Source of the DNA: Saccharina japonica
Lineage: Eukaryota > Sar > Phaeophyceae > Laminariales > Laminariaceae
Length of the DNA stretch: 64,000 nt
Assembly (NCBI GenBank): GCA_008828725.1
Contig: MEHQ01002830.1
Span: 281,384-345,383 of the forward strand
Direction: 5' to 3'
This document shows, one piece after another, positions 22,301 through 33,233 of the stretch (its first letter is position 1; each line of letters begins with the position of its first letter). Under the pieces are notes generated by a model. It was not told the DNA's origin. It did no database searches and was given only the letters and a program-made list of their open reading frames with translations. Both the position numbers and the translations under genes were made by a program.

Positions 22301-25229
22301 GAACCCCCCCATTGGGCTTGATGTACAACCCATAATATTTCCAAACAAGGACGACGTTCTGACTCTATCGGGTAATGGAGCTCCGTCATTCCGACCACAG
22401 TTTGACGAAAATATAACGGTTTCAGTGCCCCTACCGTAGCTGTGATCATGTCAGGTGTAGATATATAATATAGTGCGCAGCCAGTGCTGGTAATGGCTCA
22501 AATGTTAGTCGCTACATGGAGACGGGTCGGTTTGCAGATAGCGAAACATTCGAATAGTCGCTCTTTCTTTTGAAGTACAGCTGAACGTAACGACATGCCG
22601 CACTATCGGCCGCCCACTTTCGCCAACTTTTGTGCCGAACACATGGGCGACCGATCCCAGATCCCATATGCACGGATTGCACCGGCGACTCAACGCTTCT
22701 AAGTGACGAAGACCAGCCCGATTTCTGCGCGTCGCCCTCTTGCACCGAGTCGGAGTGCTGCGAACCGGAGGGTGAGTAGGGCTAAGGCCCATCGTAGCGA
22801 AACAAATGTTTGAATCGAAGGTGCTTTTATTTAGTTTTGGTTTTTAGACTTGCTTCCGATTAGTCACAACCTGGATCAATGATAAATCGTTTTCAATTTC
22901 GGGCAAGGGAATTTTCGAACAAATTCGAATCAACCCATTTGACAAATAAGTCACGAATACATGTTTTGGAGAGTGCTCTTGTCGAATACGTGCAATCGAG
23001 AAGAGTTTGCAAAGCATGTCAACCTGGACGTAGCATGTCCCACGAAACAGAATAACGTCCTCGGGCTAACCTTGCCCCAGCTTAGACCGTCCATGGTGCG
23101 CCACGAAGACAAATAAGCCCGCCGCCAACACCTTTTGGTTTCGCGCGGTACCGCCAAGAAAGACACGCGAGCAACCACCACGCCCAGAACTTCGGTATTT
23201 TATAGTCGGTCGCTCCTCCCGGTGTGGGGCAATACGGCTGCGTCAGCCCGCCCGACATACCTCAACAGCGATAGGCTGCTTGCCTGTGCCGACAGAATTG
23301 GTAGGCGTCGGTATCTGCACAGCGGGGAGGGCTCGTCCTGTCGTCGGCCTTCTTGGTCATCAACAGTCGCTCGTCGACCCTATTTACGTTGTTAGAAGGT
23401 CGAGAACACATCACGAATGATAGGCTAGGCTAAGACCTCAAAAAACAATTTTTCAATCAAATCGACTCGAGTTCAACTTCACTCCAAAGCAAATACGGTC
23501 CGTCCTACAGACATTGTCCAATTGCGGTCATATCCATGACGCTTTTGAATAACAACGCTTTGAAATGATACACCTATAATCTGGAGCGCAAGGCCAATAT
23601 ACGTCAAAGCCGACCGAGAGAGAGAATAGCATAATCGCACACAAAATCCAAGTACTGTAGAGATGGAAGAGTACATGATGAAAATGATAACGACGACAGG
23701 CCGAAATCCGCCAAACATTAATCTTTTGGGGGAAAACGAGGTGGATATCTCATTTCTGTTAAAAAAAATATCACCAAACACGCCTTGCGATGAAGGTTAA
23801 CGCGTCCTTCATGTAAGATTCAGAGGAATTAATTTCCCAGATAAACTGGATCAAAATTATATTCAATATCGATACTTTAAACAATGTGTCCGTCAATATG
23901 TCGATTTCGCGAAATGAGAACGAAATCCCTGTACCATATGCCGTGCGCTACGGAAGACGGTATAGGGGTTGCGTGCAAACACAGCATACAGGTGAACTGG
24001 AACCATAAAACTATAGTTTCGCAAATATGAAGCCATACAAAACAAATTAATTAAAATATTGTAAAACGATAGTGGTGCGTGTTACTGTGTGCGCCCTTAT
24101 CGACAAGCAAGTTTAGTGTTTCTTCGGAGTTTCGAACAACCCATCCATGCCCGGTATAAGCGTTTCTTGGTGTCGGGGGGATTTGTTTGTAAATATCGTG
24201 AAGGATGACTTATAGGAATTATATGTTAACAGTTTGTTTCAGTGTGAAATTGTAACTCCAGCACGTCAGCGCAACATAAATAACGTTTCGATCGACAGAG
24301 CAAACCTTGCGGGCGTGATATTAGTAAGCTTCTTGCCTTGTTATGAGACTGGAACAGCATATAGTTGGCCAAATCATTCTATAGCTGATGGTGTTATTAT
24401 CTGATAAGCCAACTACCTAATGAGGCAAGCATGCCTTATCGCGCCTCCTTATTGGAGGCGGCTTTCCGGCATTTCCCCCATATATACATTTTGTACCCGA
24501 TAAAGCGTCAAATATACTGTGATTTCCTGCTGGTTATTTTAGTATTTTTTTGTTTTTATTTTATTGAACCATAAGGGGGCGTATCCTCAACCCAACCTTA
24601 ACCCTAATCCTAAACTCCAACCCCAATCTAGGATTTGGCTCGACCACAGCGCTTCTTCGTCGCGCGCTTTGAACAATCTGACGAAATATGTGCGGACCAC
24701 CACCAAAACCGTAGTATATTTGTTACTTCGTCTGCTACGACTTGTGGGTCGAGCACACGGTAAAGGCCGCTTGGCTCATCGATTGGTTGTACGATGTTTT
24801 TTGTTTCTGATTTTCACTCGTAGGCTAGGGGGGTGCTAATTATGTCAAGCATACAAGCTTTACTGAACCCGTTTTGGGGTGGTAGAGTTACTCGTGTCAA
24901 TTGCATCAGACAGCTGTCGATACGTGCACCCATATACCGTACATATGATACCATGCATCGTTTGTCTAAGAACTGATGCTCCCTCCCCTGCACTGCCTAA
25001 CCGCACCGAACATGTCTCTCTCTCGCCTGCCTCGTCGATCGAAGAATCCGAATCAGTCACTACTGCCATCGTGATCGGCATCGCATCCACTGTGGTCGCT
25101 GCTATGATTATTTCGGGCGCAGCGTGGGGCTACAGCAAGTTCAAGACCAAACAACATGGCGAGGAGAAAGAAGTGGGACGGGTGGAAGTCCTTCGGGTGG
25201 TCGAAATGCCGCCTGCCTACTCGTCATAG
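18959..25229 (+). CDS. Putative type I membrane protein with Cys-containing ectodomain (4 exons)
   Basis: Proposed join: 18,959-19,308; 21,760-21,929; 22,661-22,771; 24,910-25,229, with phases 2, 1 and 1 matching across all three introns, about 316 residues. The start is the ATG that opens a hydrophobic signal peptide (residues 1 to about 20, 'GGLFRAIVVCSAVAMGS'). The ectodomain has a 'STWSGYWLDGAVVRCTG' motif, a 'VYVTITCLDGTSTL' strand, a similar 'INNIYLMCSS', then a Cys-rich piece with 'SCTESECCEPE'. The last exon has an NRT glycosylation site, a membrane span (about residues 261-283), a basic stop-transfer 'KFKTK', and a tail ending 'PPAYSS', a PPxY-type WW-binding motif. The 'C..DGT' strands recall jacalin-like or similar beta lectin repeats, but I do not recognise the family. 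Extra exons inside introns 1 and 3 are possible. Confidence 0.6.
19309..21759 (+). other. Intron 1 of the membrane-protein gene
   Basis: About 2.45 kb. It holds a diverged family 1 MITE (19,774-20,032) and otherwise AT-rich sequence with short frames. A stretch near 20,690-20,980 is open on the plus strand for 96 codons without recognisable features and could hide a missed exon. Confidence 0.5.
19774..20032. mobile_element. MITE family 1, diverged copy
   Basis: Left end 'GACACTGGCTACGATAGAGG' and right end 'CTACCGCAGCATGCGTC'. Inside are 'ccccaattcgtcggactttca' and 'ttactttcctccaaatt', as in the intact copy at 12.8 kb. Target duplication not preserved. Confidence 0.75.
21760..21929 (+). CDS. 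Membrane-protein gene exon 2
   Basis: Pyrimidine-rich acceptor 'cttcgtctcag|G' and donor CTCG|GTGAGC. Encodes 'FEDLAIIDTSTVSCEDGEYV' and 'DVSTDTSASFTYYINNIYL' with two cysteines. The same frame stays open upstream to 21,617, so the acceptor was chosen on phase with exon 1. Confidence 0.65.
22192..22450. mobile_element. MITE family 1, strongly diverged copy in intron 2
   Basis: Left 'cacatgctacggtgaagc' and right 'gcccctaccgtagctgtgat' are degenerate inverted ends. The interior has 'ggagctccgtcattccgacc' at the expected relative position. No clear target duplication. Confidence 0.5.
22661..22771 (+). CDS. Membrane-protein gene exon 3: Cys-rich segment
   Basis: Acceptor 'gatcccag|AT', donor GGAGG|GTGAGT. 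Encodes seven cysteines in 37 residues with 'DCTGDSTLLSDEDQPDFCA' then 'SPSCTESECCEPE'. The spacing C-x4-C-x4-CC recalls short Cys repeats that recur in tandem in algal and protist secreted proteins. Only one full unit is visible here. Confidence 0.65.
22772..24909 (+). other. Intron 3 of the membrane-protein gene
   Basis: About 2.1 kb. A plus frame near 22,985-23,126 reads 'NTCNREEFAKHVNLDVACPT' and could be an additional exon, but I could not find a good splice border pair for it. At 24,588-24,625 a C-rich 'cttaaccctaatcctaaa' stretch resembles degenerate telomere repeat but is only two or three units. Confidence 0.45.
24910..25229 (+). CDS. Membrane-protein gene exon 4: stalk, transmembrane span, cytoplasmic tail
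   Basis: Acceptor 'attgcatcag|AC' is phase-compatible with exon 3. Another acceptor at 'tgtctaag|A' would fit only if a further exon exists. Encodes a Ser/Pro/Thr stalk, the span 'TTAIVIGIASTVVAAMIISG', and a short tail with 'GEEKEVGRVEVLRVVEMPP' before the terminal AYSS and stop TAG (25,227-25,229). Confidence 0.7.
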
Positions 25230-25699
25230 CCGGGGGGGGCGGTGTCGCCTGGCGATTTTGGGTTCTTGCCTCCTGAATGTGGAATGGTGATTCTGTCTGT
25301 TCGTCTGTTTGTGTCTGTCTGCCTAACTGCGACTACGACTTCGAGGACCAGAGGGAGTCAGCGCCGCCTTGCCTCACGATTTAGCGCGGTTGGGGGCCAC
25401 TCCCCAGTGGGTCTGATGCCGACCGAAGTCGTGGCCATCTTATACTAAGCATTGCCGACAATTATATATGGCTGTACATTTCAGATTAAGGAACAGGCGT
25501 ATCTTGGTATTGGCCGCGTCCAATCGAAACTAGTGGTTAAGTCAAATACCAGAGGACTCTCGGCATTTTGTCAAGTGTTGGTATTGATCGGGGGCTGTTC
25601 TTGACAAAAAGCCAGCATCGCCGCTGGTAACTGTCTATGCAATGAATAGCTACTTAATTGACGGATGTAAGGATTCTGGAAGGCGCGGGACGATGTGCT
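25230..25699. other. Region downstream of the membrane-protein gene
   Basis: Presumed 3' UTR and spacer. No canonical AATAAA was seen close to the stop, and no recognisable coding sequence. Confidence 0.35.
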
Positions 25700-27110
25700 T
25701 CAAACATGGTAGGTTTGTGTCCCCTATTTTGGACGTTTCCATGTTTTAGGTACGCAAGTTGTAAATTTGTATACCGGGATGTTTCGTCTGTGTCCCCTTC
25801 GTGGGGCTAGTATCACTTCATCCAGAATTGTTGCCCTGGTGATGATCCGTTGGTTTTCTCCTTTGTTCGGGATTAGTGGTTTTAGTTAAGTCGGTTCACG
25901 TTTTCCCTCCACCCATAACCCGTTTGTGTTCTCTGTTTCGATGTGTGTATTTTTTCTGGAAACATTTCCAGGCGGACGAACCGTCAATGTCCCGTCGTTT
26001 GGTATTTCCCTAACTGCAGAAGTATTATTTCTTCGGTTGACAGTCCGTTTGAATCCCTTGATCGTGTTTTGTAGGGAGTCACATCGCATGTTGTGCGACA
26101 ATAAGCAGATACTATCATCCCGTCTAGTTTGGTTTTAAAAATCTGGCCGACTTGGTTCGATCGGCGTTTTTGCAACGATGATGTTGGATGTGTGTCCCCT
26201 ATTTGAGGAATTCCATGTCTTCAGTAGGCGTGTTCACTACGGAGGTGGGTCGTGTTTCTCTCTCGTTCCAGGTAGTCAGCGAATTATAAATGGGGTTTGT
26301 TTGTCATGATCGGTCGTTTGTGTCCCGTCGTTGGGTTTCGACCGCTTCTGTAGTTTCTTTGCTTGCGGGGATGGTCGTGTTTGTCCCTTGGTTGGTGACT
26401 TCCGTTATTCCAGTCATCATTTGCCCTCCATGGATATAACTCTTGTAGCAGCTGGTCGAGGTTTTGAACGATGTTTACGGTAGGAGCTTGTCTGCGCAGA
26501 TGTTTAATTTGGACGTGTGACACGGGAGGGGTAGCCCACCTTATTGAGTCGTTTTCCCTTCGTGGATGGCACATTTGTATCAACGGGTTGGGGATTTGAC
26601 TAAGGCGGCAGACCTTTTTCATTCGGGGATATATATTTTGGTTGTGTGGCATAAGAGAGGGAGCACGTATTGTTTCTAAAGCTCCTAACTTGTATATGTT
26701 GATATACTCCTACACATGTTGTGGGAAAGAAACAGATGCTTACCCTCGGCCAGCCGCGGGTGCTGTTCGATAAACTAGTGTAAACAGTAATTATAACAAA
26801 TATTGGGCAGTTCTTCGGTTGACGAACCACGTCCTTCAGATAAACAAACCGCTGAACAATGCTACATGTGTCGTCGTAGACGACTTTGGGGACTCTGGCT
26901 CGGGGCCTGCGTCAACCTCAGTAGACCACTTTCGTTCGGGGATGTTCCGTTTGCAATCCCCTGTGTGCGGCAGTCCAAATATTTCGATCAACCATTTTAT
27001 TCCGGGGATGATCCGCTTGTGCCCCCTTTTTATAGGTTTCACTTCTTCTCGCAGGCGTGTTCCCTGGTCAGTAGGCGTGATCACTGATAGGGCCAAAGGT
27101 GTGGGTTATT
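25700..27110 (+). repeat. Strongly diverged tandem array
   Basis: A phrase close to 'ggggatgatccgtttgtgtcccct' recurs near 25,700, 25,785, 25,920, 26,185, 26,310, 26,370, 26,945 and 27,005, usually followed by a 'ttggg.ttc..cttct..gta' block. Spacing is irregular (about 60-150 bases) because of indels. Overlapping frames on both strands arise from the repeat and are not taken as genes. Confidence 0.55.
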
Positions 27111-30100
27111 GTCGCACCTCTGTGAGTAACAAGTAACCACTTCCATAGCATGCACTTTTGCGCACTGAAGGAAACTACCGACTATCTCCTCCGAGGTTAG
27201 GGCGTTCATATGGTAGTTTTCGGTCTTGTTCTATGCGGTAGTTCGCAGAAAAAGAGGGAGGTACACAGTAGTCCCCATTCATCGGAATATGCGTTTACGC
27301 ACAACGTTTGCGGCAAGCTGACGAGTGGGTAGCGGCGATACACATCAAGTGTAGGGGTTCGCTCCTGACGGTCTGTTAGCATTACTGGCAGGACTCAACC
27401 AACCGGAATTCGTCTTGTATACTTGTGGCCGTGTCGTTAAAAAAACGAAGAGGAGTGAGATCGGCGGACTACCAAGAACCTTCATAAAACAGCAAGCAAA
27501 AGCACGATATGGTACGTAGTGTATAATTGACAGGATGATTTTTCTGTGAAGGCCAACATATTTACGGCCAGTGGGCGACAACGTGGGTCAAGTTAAAGAC
27601 GAGGAAATATATACTCACAGTTAGTTCGACGTTGAGAAATGCAAACCAAAAACGAAGTGGAACAAAATTGTTACAGAATGCTCGAAATATCCGAATGAAG
27701 CATTTAGTATGAATCCACTCACCGCAAGGTGGGTAGACATACTCGTAACTCTTACACACTCGTGAGGATTTGCAACGTGATGTTTTTAGCGGGTCTCCAT
27801 TTCCACTTGATAATGGTTTTATCCGTGGACGTAATTGTCGCCCCGGCAGCTTCATCAAGGATCCAATACTGATTTCTGGGCAAGGCGAATAAGGCGGGCC
27901 TTGACCGGGGATCCCGGTTACAGCGAAACCGTAAAACGAGGTCAGCCAGACTTCGTGGGCAAGGCATGTCCTGTCGGTGGCAACCCCCTCGATAAACGAT
28001 ATCGAGTCAGGGTTTCTCGCTAAGAACAAAAGGGGGCATTACGCATTGGCTTGGTTGGTCTAACAAGCAAGACGTTTATGACTTATATTCCTCGCCGGCC
28101 CCGCCCCCTGATTTTCCATTTTAAAACATGAGGCGGGGAGGGTGGCGAAGGGGTGCTACACGTAGCCAGGTCTTGGTGTGTATTTTGACTGATTTTGCTG
28201 TCACACGTATGTTTGCTAGGCTGGACGAGTCCCAAGGAAACGTCGTTGTGCACAACTCGGGAACTTGTTCACTCGAGACGACTGTCTCAAGGGTAACCAC
28301 GAAATATCTAGCTGCCATCGCGCTTGCGACAGAAAGACAGTTAACGTGAGAAAGAGAACACACGGGAGTCTGCAGTGGTCAGCGATATATGTGTCTTGCC
28401 GAAGCGATCAATGGCAACGGCGTAATTGCAAAACAGTTGAATAAACTCAGAGGTAACGCATTTCCCAAGCGGCACTGGAAACCATCGGTCTTAGGAATAT
28501 AACACTGCGTCGGAGTTTGTCGGGACCTACATATGGGCTGGGTCTACTGAATAAATACAACGACACGCGATACGACGCTCGAATTCATGTTGCTGTCGAG
28601 GTGCACCATGTTTTGTTCCTGAGGGTGGCCTCGTCAGGAGCTCCATACTGAACCCTGAAAAAGAAGCTTGTCGAGGATGATGGAAGTTCTACCGGATGAA
28701 CAATACGATTGCCTATGTGTAAAACAAACGATATTGCAATCCAATAAAGAAGGTCCGACGAATGTGACTTGATGAGTCCGATCATCCATTAACCATGTCG
28801 TTTCAGGCGCCCTCGGTAGAACTCCCACTTGGAGGATGCACGGCTATCCTAGCTGACCCCGAAAACACCGTACATCCTGCGGTCCTCAAGTATGTTTGGT
28901 GGCACAACGAACAGGAAGCAACTCCTACATCGACAAGCGAGGCACATGGTATTGGACGGAAGAAACCTCTCCGTTTAGCGTGTATCTAGGTGTTGCTGGT
29001 TGTTATTGACAATATAAGCTATTATCCGCCACATGTGCAATCACCCCCCCCACCCGCCCGAAATGCATGTTTCCCTGTAACTGTCCTCTGTTCAACGAGG
29101 GGGTGCCGTGTTAGACTACCAAGAGAACAACGCTACGCTCGGTGATGCCGAATGCTGGAAGCTGTCATTAAAGTTGTACACTTAGGTGTTTAATCCGGCC
29201 TCGACTCCAGAACGAGTATCCTAGACGAGGTCATGAGCCTCGCGGCTCCATTCCGCATTTGCTTCTTTAACAACGTAAGCAATTTGTCTTAAACTGCAAG
29301 ACGCGTGCTACGAAGGGCATAGCAAGTTTTGTCTAAACGATTTATGACGTTTGGAGTTTATCACCTGTGTAACTGCCCAAGCCATATCCTCGATCATCTA
29401 TTGTTTCAAAATCATATTCTAATAGTGCCTGCACAAGAGGCCAATGTTTACCGTCTGTTTTTTCTTTTCGGTCTTTAGCTCTAAATGAGGCTATTAGGTG
29501 AAGTTATAGAGCTCCTCAAGGGGCGTTGTGTCGGACAAAACGAGGTGCCACGTTGTCTACCGCAGCCCCCGTCTCATGAACATTCATCAGCAACCACGAA
29601 GGGACTCATGTACAACACCACCAGTCAGGGGCTCCGAAGATGAGTCGGTTTACGATCAAACCCGCGTACGCTCTCGAACAGATACAGTCTGGGAACCGAA
29701 ATAACGCATGTGCTTCATACAAGCTACACGGGGTAAACTAGTCAACTGTATGCCGACACCGTTTCTCGTGACCGACCACCTCAACTAGTTAACTGTCACC
29801 CGGAGTAATACATGAACCTCTTTAATTTTCCTTCCACTAGATGGTTCGACAGCGCCTAGGCCATGGGATGGTTTGGCAGCTTAAGCCTACATACATTATA
29901 AAAAATCAGCCTTGCTCCAGGTATATAGCTGAGGAGCCTTAGAACATTCAGGAGTTCTTCCAGGCAGACAGGCGCGGGTAAAGCCAAGAGTATTAGGTCA
30001 GTACGAGCCATCTCGGGAACGTACACGGAGGTATCGTTGTCAAGTCAAGATGGTAGCTTTGCCGCCGTAACGCTCGGACGTGTACGTTTGCGTTGTAGGT

Positions 30101-32204
30101 CACGAGTATGGGTTGATGAAGGCCGTCTTAGGAAGCCGTTGCGCATGTGGGGGAGATGAGCTTGGGCTGTTCCCAGCAGCGGTCGAAAATATAAACAAAA
30201 ATAATTCAATGGTGACAGGTCATAGTAGGCAGCTACCAACTCCTAGAAGATACCGACATTCACCCTCTTGGCGGCTGACTGCCATGATTGCAACTCCATG
30301 AGGCTTCCCATGGTTTAAAACACATTGGCGTCCGTTGTTAAAACTAATAGTTAGTGCCTGGAAATCGCTGGCATGGATAAATCTGTCTACTTATACGCCT
30401 GTGACACTTCCTGGAAGAGTTTCGTGCTCTACCGGGAAGGAGCGCTAAGGCAAACGGAGCGTACGAAGTGTGAATTTAGCTTGTTCCGTATTGTGAAGAT
30501 TGCACGTCGACCGCCGAACAAGCTGAAAACAGTACAAGTGCACCTATTAAACACTGTCCATGGCCCATTTCATTCCTACAGTCCGACACCGTTTGCCGGA
30601 GAACGCTGTGTTGCACGTCGCGCCATTTCTATATGGTTTCTGTACTTTTATCTGGCACGCGCACCCGCTCGTTTGAAAGGCAAGATATCCCGGTAGTGCG
30701 TTTTGTCATCCCGCTGCCCCGAACCCATTATGGTGCGATAAAAGGTGTCCAGACAAGGTTGTGTTGTCGTGTTCCATCATGCTCGGGGTACACCTTGATG
30801 CCATACGAAGTATCCCGATATCTGTTTTGTGGCCAATATACCGAACGGCCAACCAGGCCAAAGCCGAGAAACAGCAATAGCAATGTTATTACACCGACTG
30901 GACTCACGGAAGGTGTGAGGGCTGTAACTTGCACGTGAACTCATTACTGGCGTATTGAGCCATGCCGAGAATTGTGTAAGTTGGATGATCTAAAGTCGCC
31001 ATCTACTAGGCATCCTATGTGGTGGGCTAGAGAAAACCCAGTCTCACCACACCTTCCCTTTGGGTTTCCTTTGGTTTATAGGAAGCATTTTCCCTACGGA
31101 ATACTATTTTCCTCGGACTATAGAGCGGGTAGGTACCATATATTTGACCAGGCTCCAAACGCGAGGTGCTCCTGTACCTATACACCTTACAGTACATGTG
31201 TTGCTTTAGGTTAAACGACGTCACCGTGCACTACCGTGGAACCTCCGCACACCACGGCACTTGCGGCTCGAGAAAAATATGTATCACAATTTTGAGTACC
31301 GCGCTAGCCATACGTTCGTGATACCTACGCAGTTTTTCGAAGTGTAGTATGGTACGTTGTGAACCTCGGATACGGTTGCAAAGAGGCTTGTAATTGTGTT
31401 GTAGGGTTAGAAGAGGACACCCCGCGGAATGAGCCAGTGGGGTCCGCGCGTCAACCACTGTGCCTCCTCTGCCACCACTGAACGGTTGTAGTTTAATCCT
31501 AACAGGCCTGTCTTGACCGTATTTTCATCGCCAAGCAGTGGCAAGTGGGTACGCACGGACCTTTTCTGCAGCACGTTTGTGAATCCAACATACACTCTGC
31601 ACCCTCTGCCACAAATGACTGCTTTCCCTTGTATATCTACAGTCTGAACGAAGCTGTACCCTGCCCGTAGACTGCCTCTATACAGCTTTATAGCATACCC
31701 GGCGGGGCAGGATGGTGGTAATGCGCGCGAACGTTTACTAAGGTATGCACACTTATGCTTGAATGGCTTTGCTAGGCAAAGAGGATTCCGCTGTACTCTA
31801 AAGTATTCGGCACGCCTTTGTACCAGGAAAGCCACCACAAAAGAAGAGAACGCCCGTGTTGTTTTGGGATTAAAAATATTTGCATTTTTACATGTATCAT
31901 ATATTGCCACCGAGCTTTGCCGCAGGTTATTCACCGTCTGGCCGCCTTTGTGCCTGCGCGCCCTAACACCGGAAATATGCCCGGGGATTAAATCCATCCA
32001 TGGACTGTGTTTACTGCTATGGAGTGTGACCACCCGACAAGAAGCCTACCCGTTGCTCCTGGTCACTCGCGGGGTGCTGATCTTGTATTCTAGATATAGA
32101 AAGCTCGCGTGTAGACCGGGATGTCAACGAGGCTCTGAATAAAGTACTAAATATAAGTGCGGGAGAGTATGGGGGAATCATCGACATAATCATCTGCTTG
32201 GCGA
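27111..32204. other. Long intergenic region between the two convergent genes
   Basis: Mostly unrecognised. Family 1 MITE fragments lie near 28,590-28,690 and 29,302-29,575 (the latter beginning 'GACGCGTGCTACGAAGGGC'). At 28,860-29,010 two neighbouring frames carry 'HPAVLKYVWWHNEQ' and 'SYIDKRGTWYWTEETSPF', a protein-like piece broken by a frame change. A 208-codon minus frame at 31,407-32,033 and a 107-codon plus frame at 30,373-30,696 have no recognised domain. I list none of these as genes. Confidence 0.4.
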
Positions 32205-32615
32205 TCCTACCCTACCCCTCCCCAGCCAACCCTACCTGCCTCAACCCACCCCACCCCACCCTACCCCACCTCACTCCACTCCCCGGCCACACCGCAACCA
32301 CCCCATTTCAAACACCAATCACGTGGTACCGCACGGCGGCGACTATAAGCTGCCTTGTCGGTGCCTGCTGTGGTGCTGCTGTAGGGCTGGAGCCAGGACG
32401 AGGAAGGCGGATCCCGACCACACCACCACCAGCGTATACAACTCGACGAGCGCCAGGCCACACAAAAATGTCAATAACAAATTCCTCACACCTTTGGTGT
32501 ACTCCCAACTCGACCCCCGCTCAGCCACCCCCCCCGCCCCCCCCAAATATATAGTGCAAAGTGTCTTCGCCGGTCGAAACACAGCCAACCCTACCCTGCC
32601 CCACCCGTCACAACA
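32205..32615. repeat. C-rich low-complexity tract
   Basis: Runs of 'ccctacc', 'ccccaccctacc' and C homopolymers at 32,205-32,300 and again at 32,515-32,615. The second is followed at 32,820-32,880 by a related 'ccccccccccacgcc..cgccggtcaaac' block, suggesting a small local duplication. Confidence 0.6.
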
Positions 32616-32995
32616 ATGTGCTGCTGGACGGTGGCACCGTCACACTGCGCGGCCAGCTTCTTCTGTTTTTCAGGACAGAGAACGAGACATATGCCTTTCA
32701 CTCAGCACCACCAGTGCATTAGCTCGACGAGTGCAAAGGCAACCGATAAAAAGTCGTCGGACTTTAGTCACACAGGGCCTCCGTTGAAGTTGGGACTTAC
32801 AACCGAACCTACGCTTAACACCCCCCCCCCCCACGCCAGACGTATACGGTGCAAATTGTTCACGCCGGTCAAACAGCGAAAAGAGCTGCTGTTAACCGTG
32901 TACGTAGGGACTGTACTCCTTTTGTGCGCGACAAATCACATGTAATCTTAGTCAGATTCGGGTTTCTGCACAGTGCAGTGAGATTAAGTAAAGGG

Positions 32996-33233
32996 TCAAA
33001 GGGCTTCGAGAGCACCAATGAAGTCATCCACGTAATCGACCTCTCCGGCGAGCTGCTCTACGACAGCAGGGGTTATCTTCCTGCCCACCCCGTCCCCCGT
33101 CTCTTGCATGCCGCCGCCATTGCTGTGAGAGGCCCGGTCATCGTCGAAAACCGAGCGAAGGCGTTGGTCCTGCGCTACCGTCAGCTGGTCCACTTCGAAG
33201 AAATGGCGAGTCATTTCCCTGGCTGCCTCGTAC
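32996..33233 (-). CDS. BCS1-like exon 11: C-terminal helical part and stop
   Basis: Acceptor 'ccacaacag|G' completes the Lys codon. Encodes '[20 protein letters not shown]', a short Ser/Gly-rich break, and '[20 protein letters not shown]' ending in GALEAL and TGA (32,998-32,996). The 'P..vE.l..e.d.v.d.i..L' pattern is the usual C-terminal end of BCS1-like AAA domains. Confidence 0.88.

Noticed and set aside
24588..24625. Telomere-like 'aaccctaatcctaaa' stretch
   Set aside because: Only two or three degenerate units within ordinary sequence. It does not indicate a chromosome end.
28795..29010. Candidate exon pair with 'HPAVLKYVWWHNEQ' and 'SYIDKRGTWYWTEETSPF'
   Set aside because: The two pieces are in different frames separated by too few bases for an intron, and no neighbouring exon could be linked. 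It may be a pseudogene fragment but is not supportable as a gene.
31407..32033. 208-codon minus-strand frame
   Set aside because: No recognisable domain, no splice-supported context, and overlapping plus frames equally open. Not enough to call a gene.
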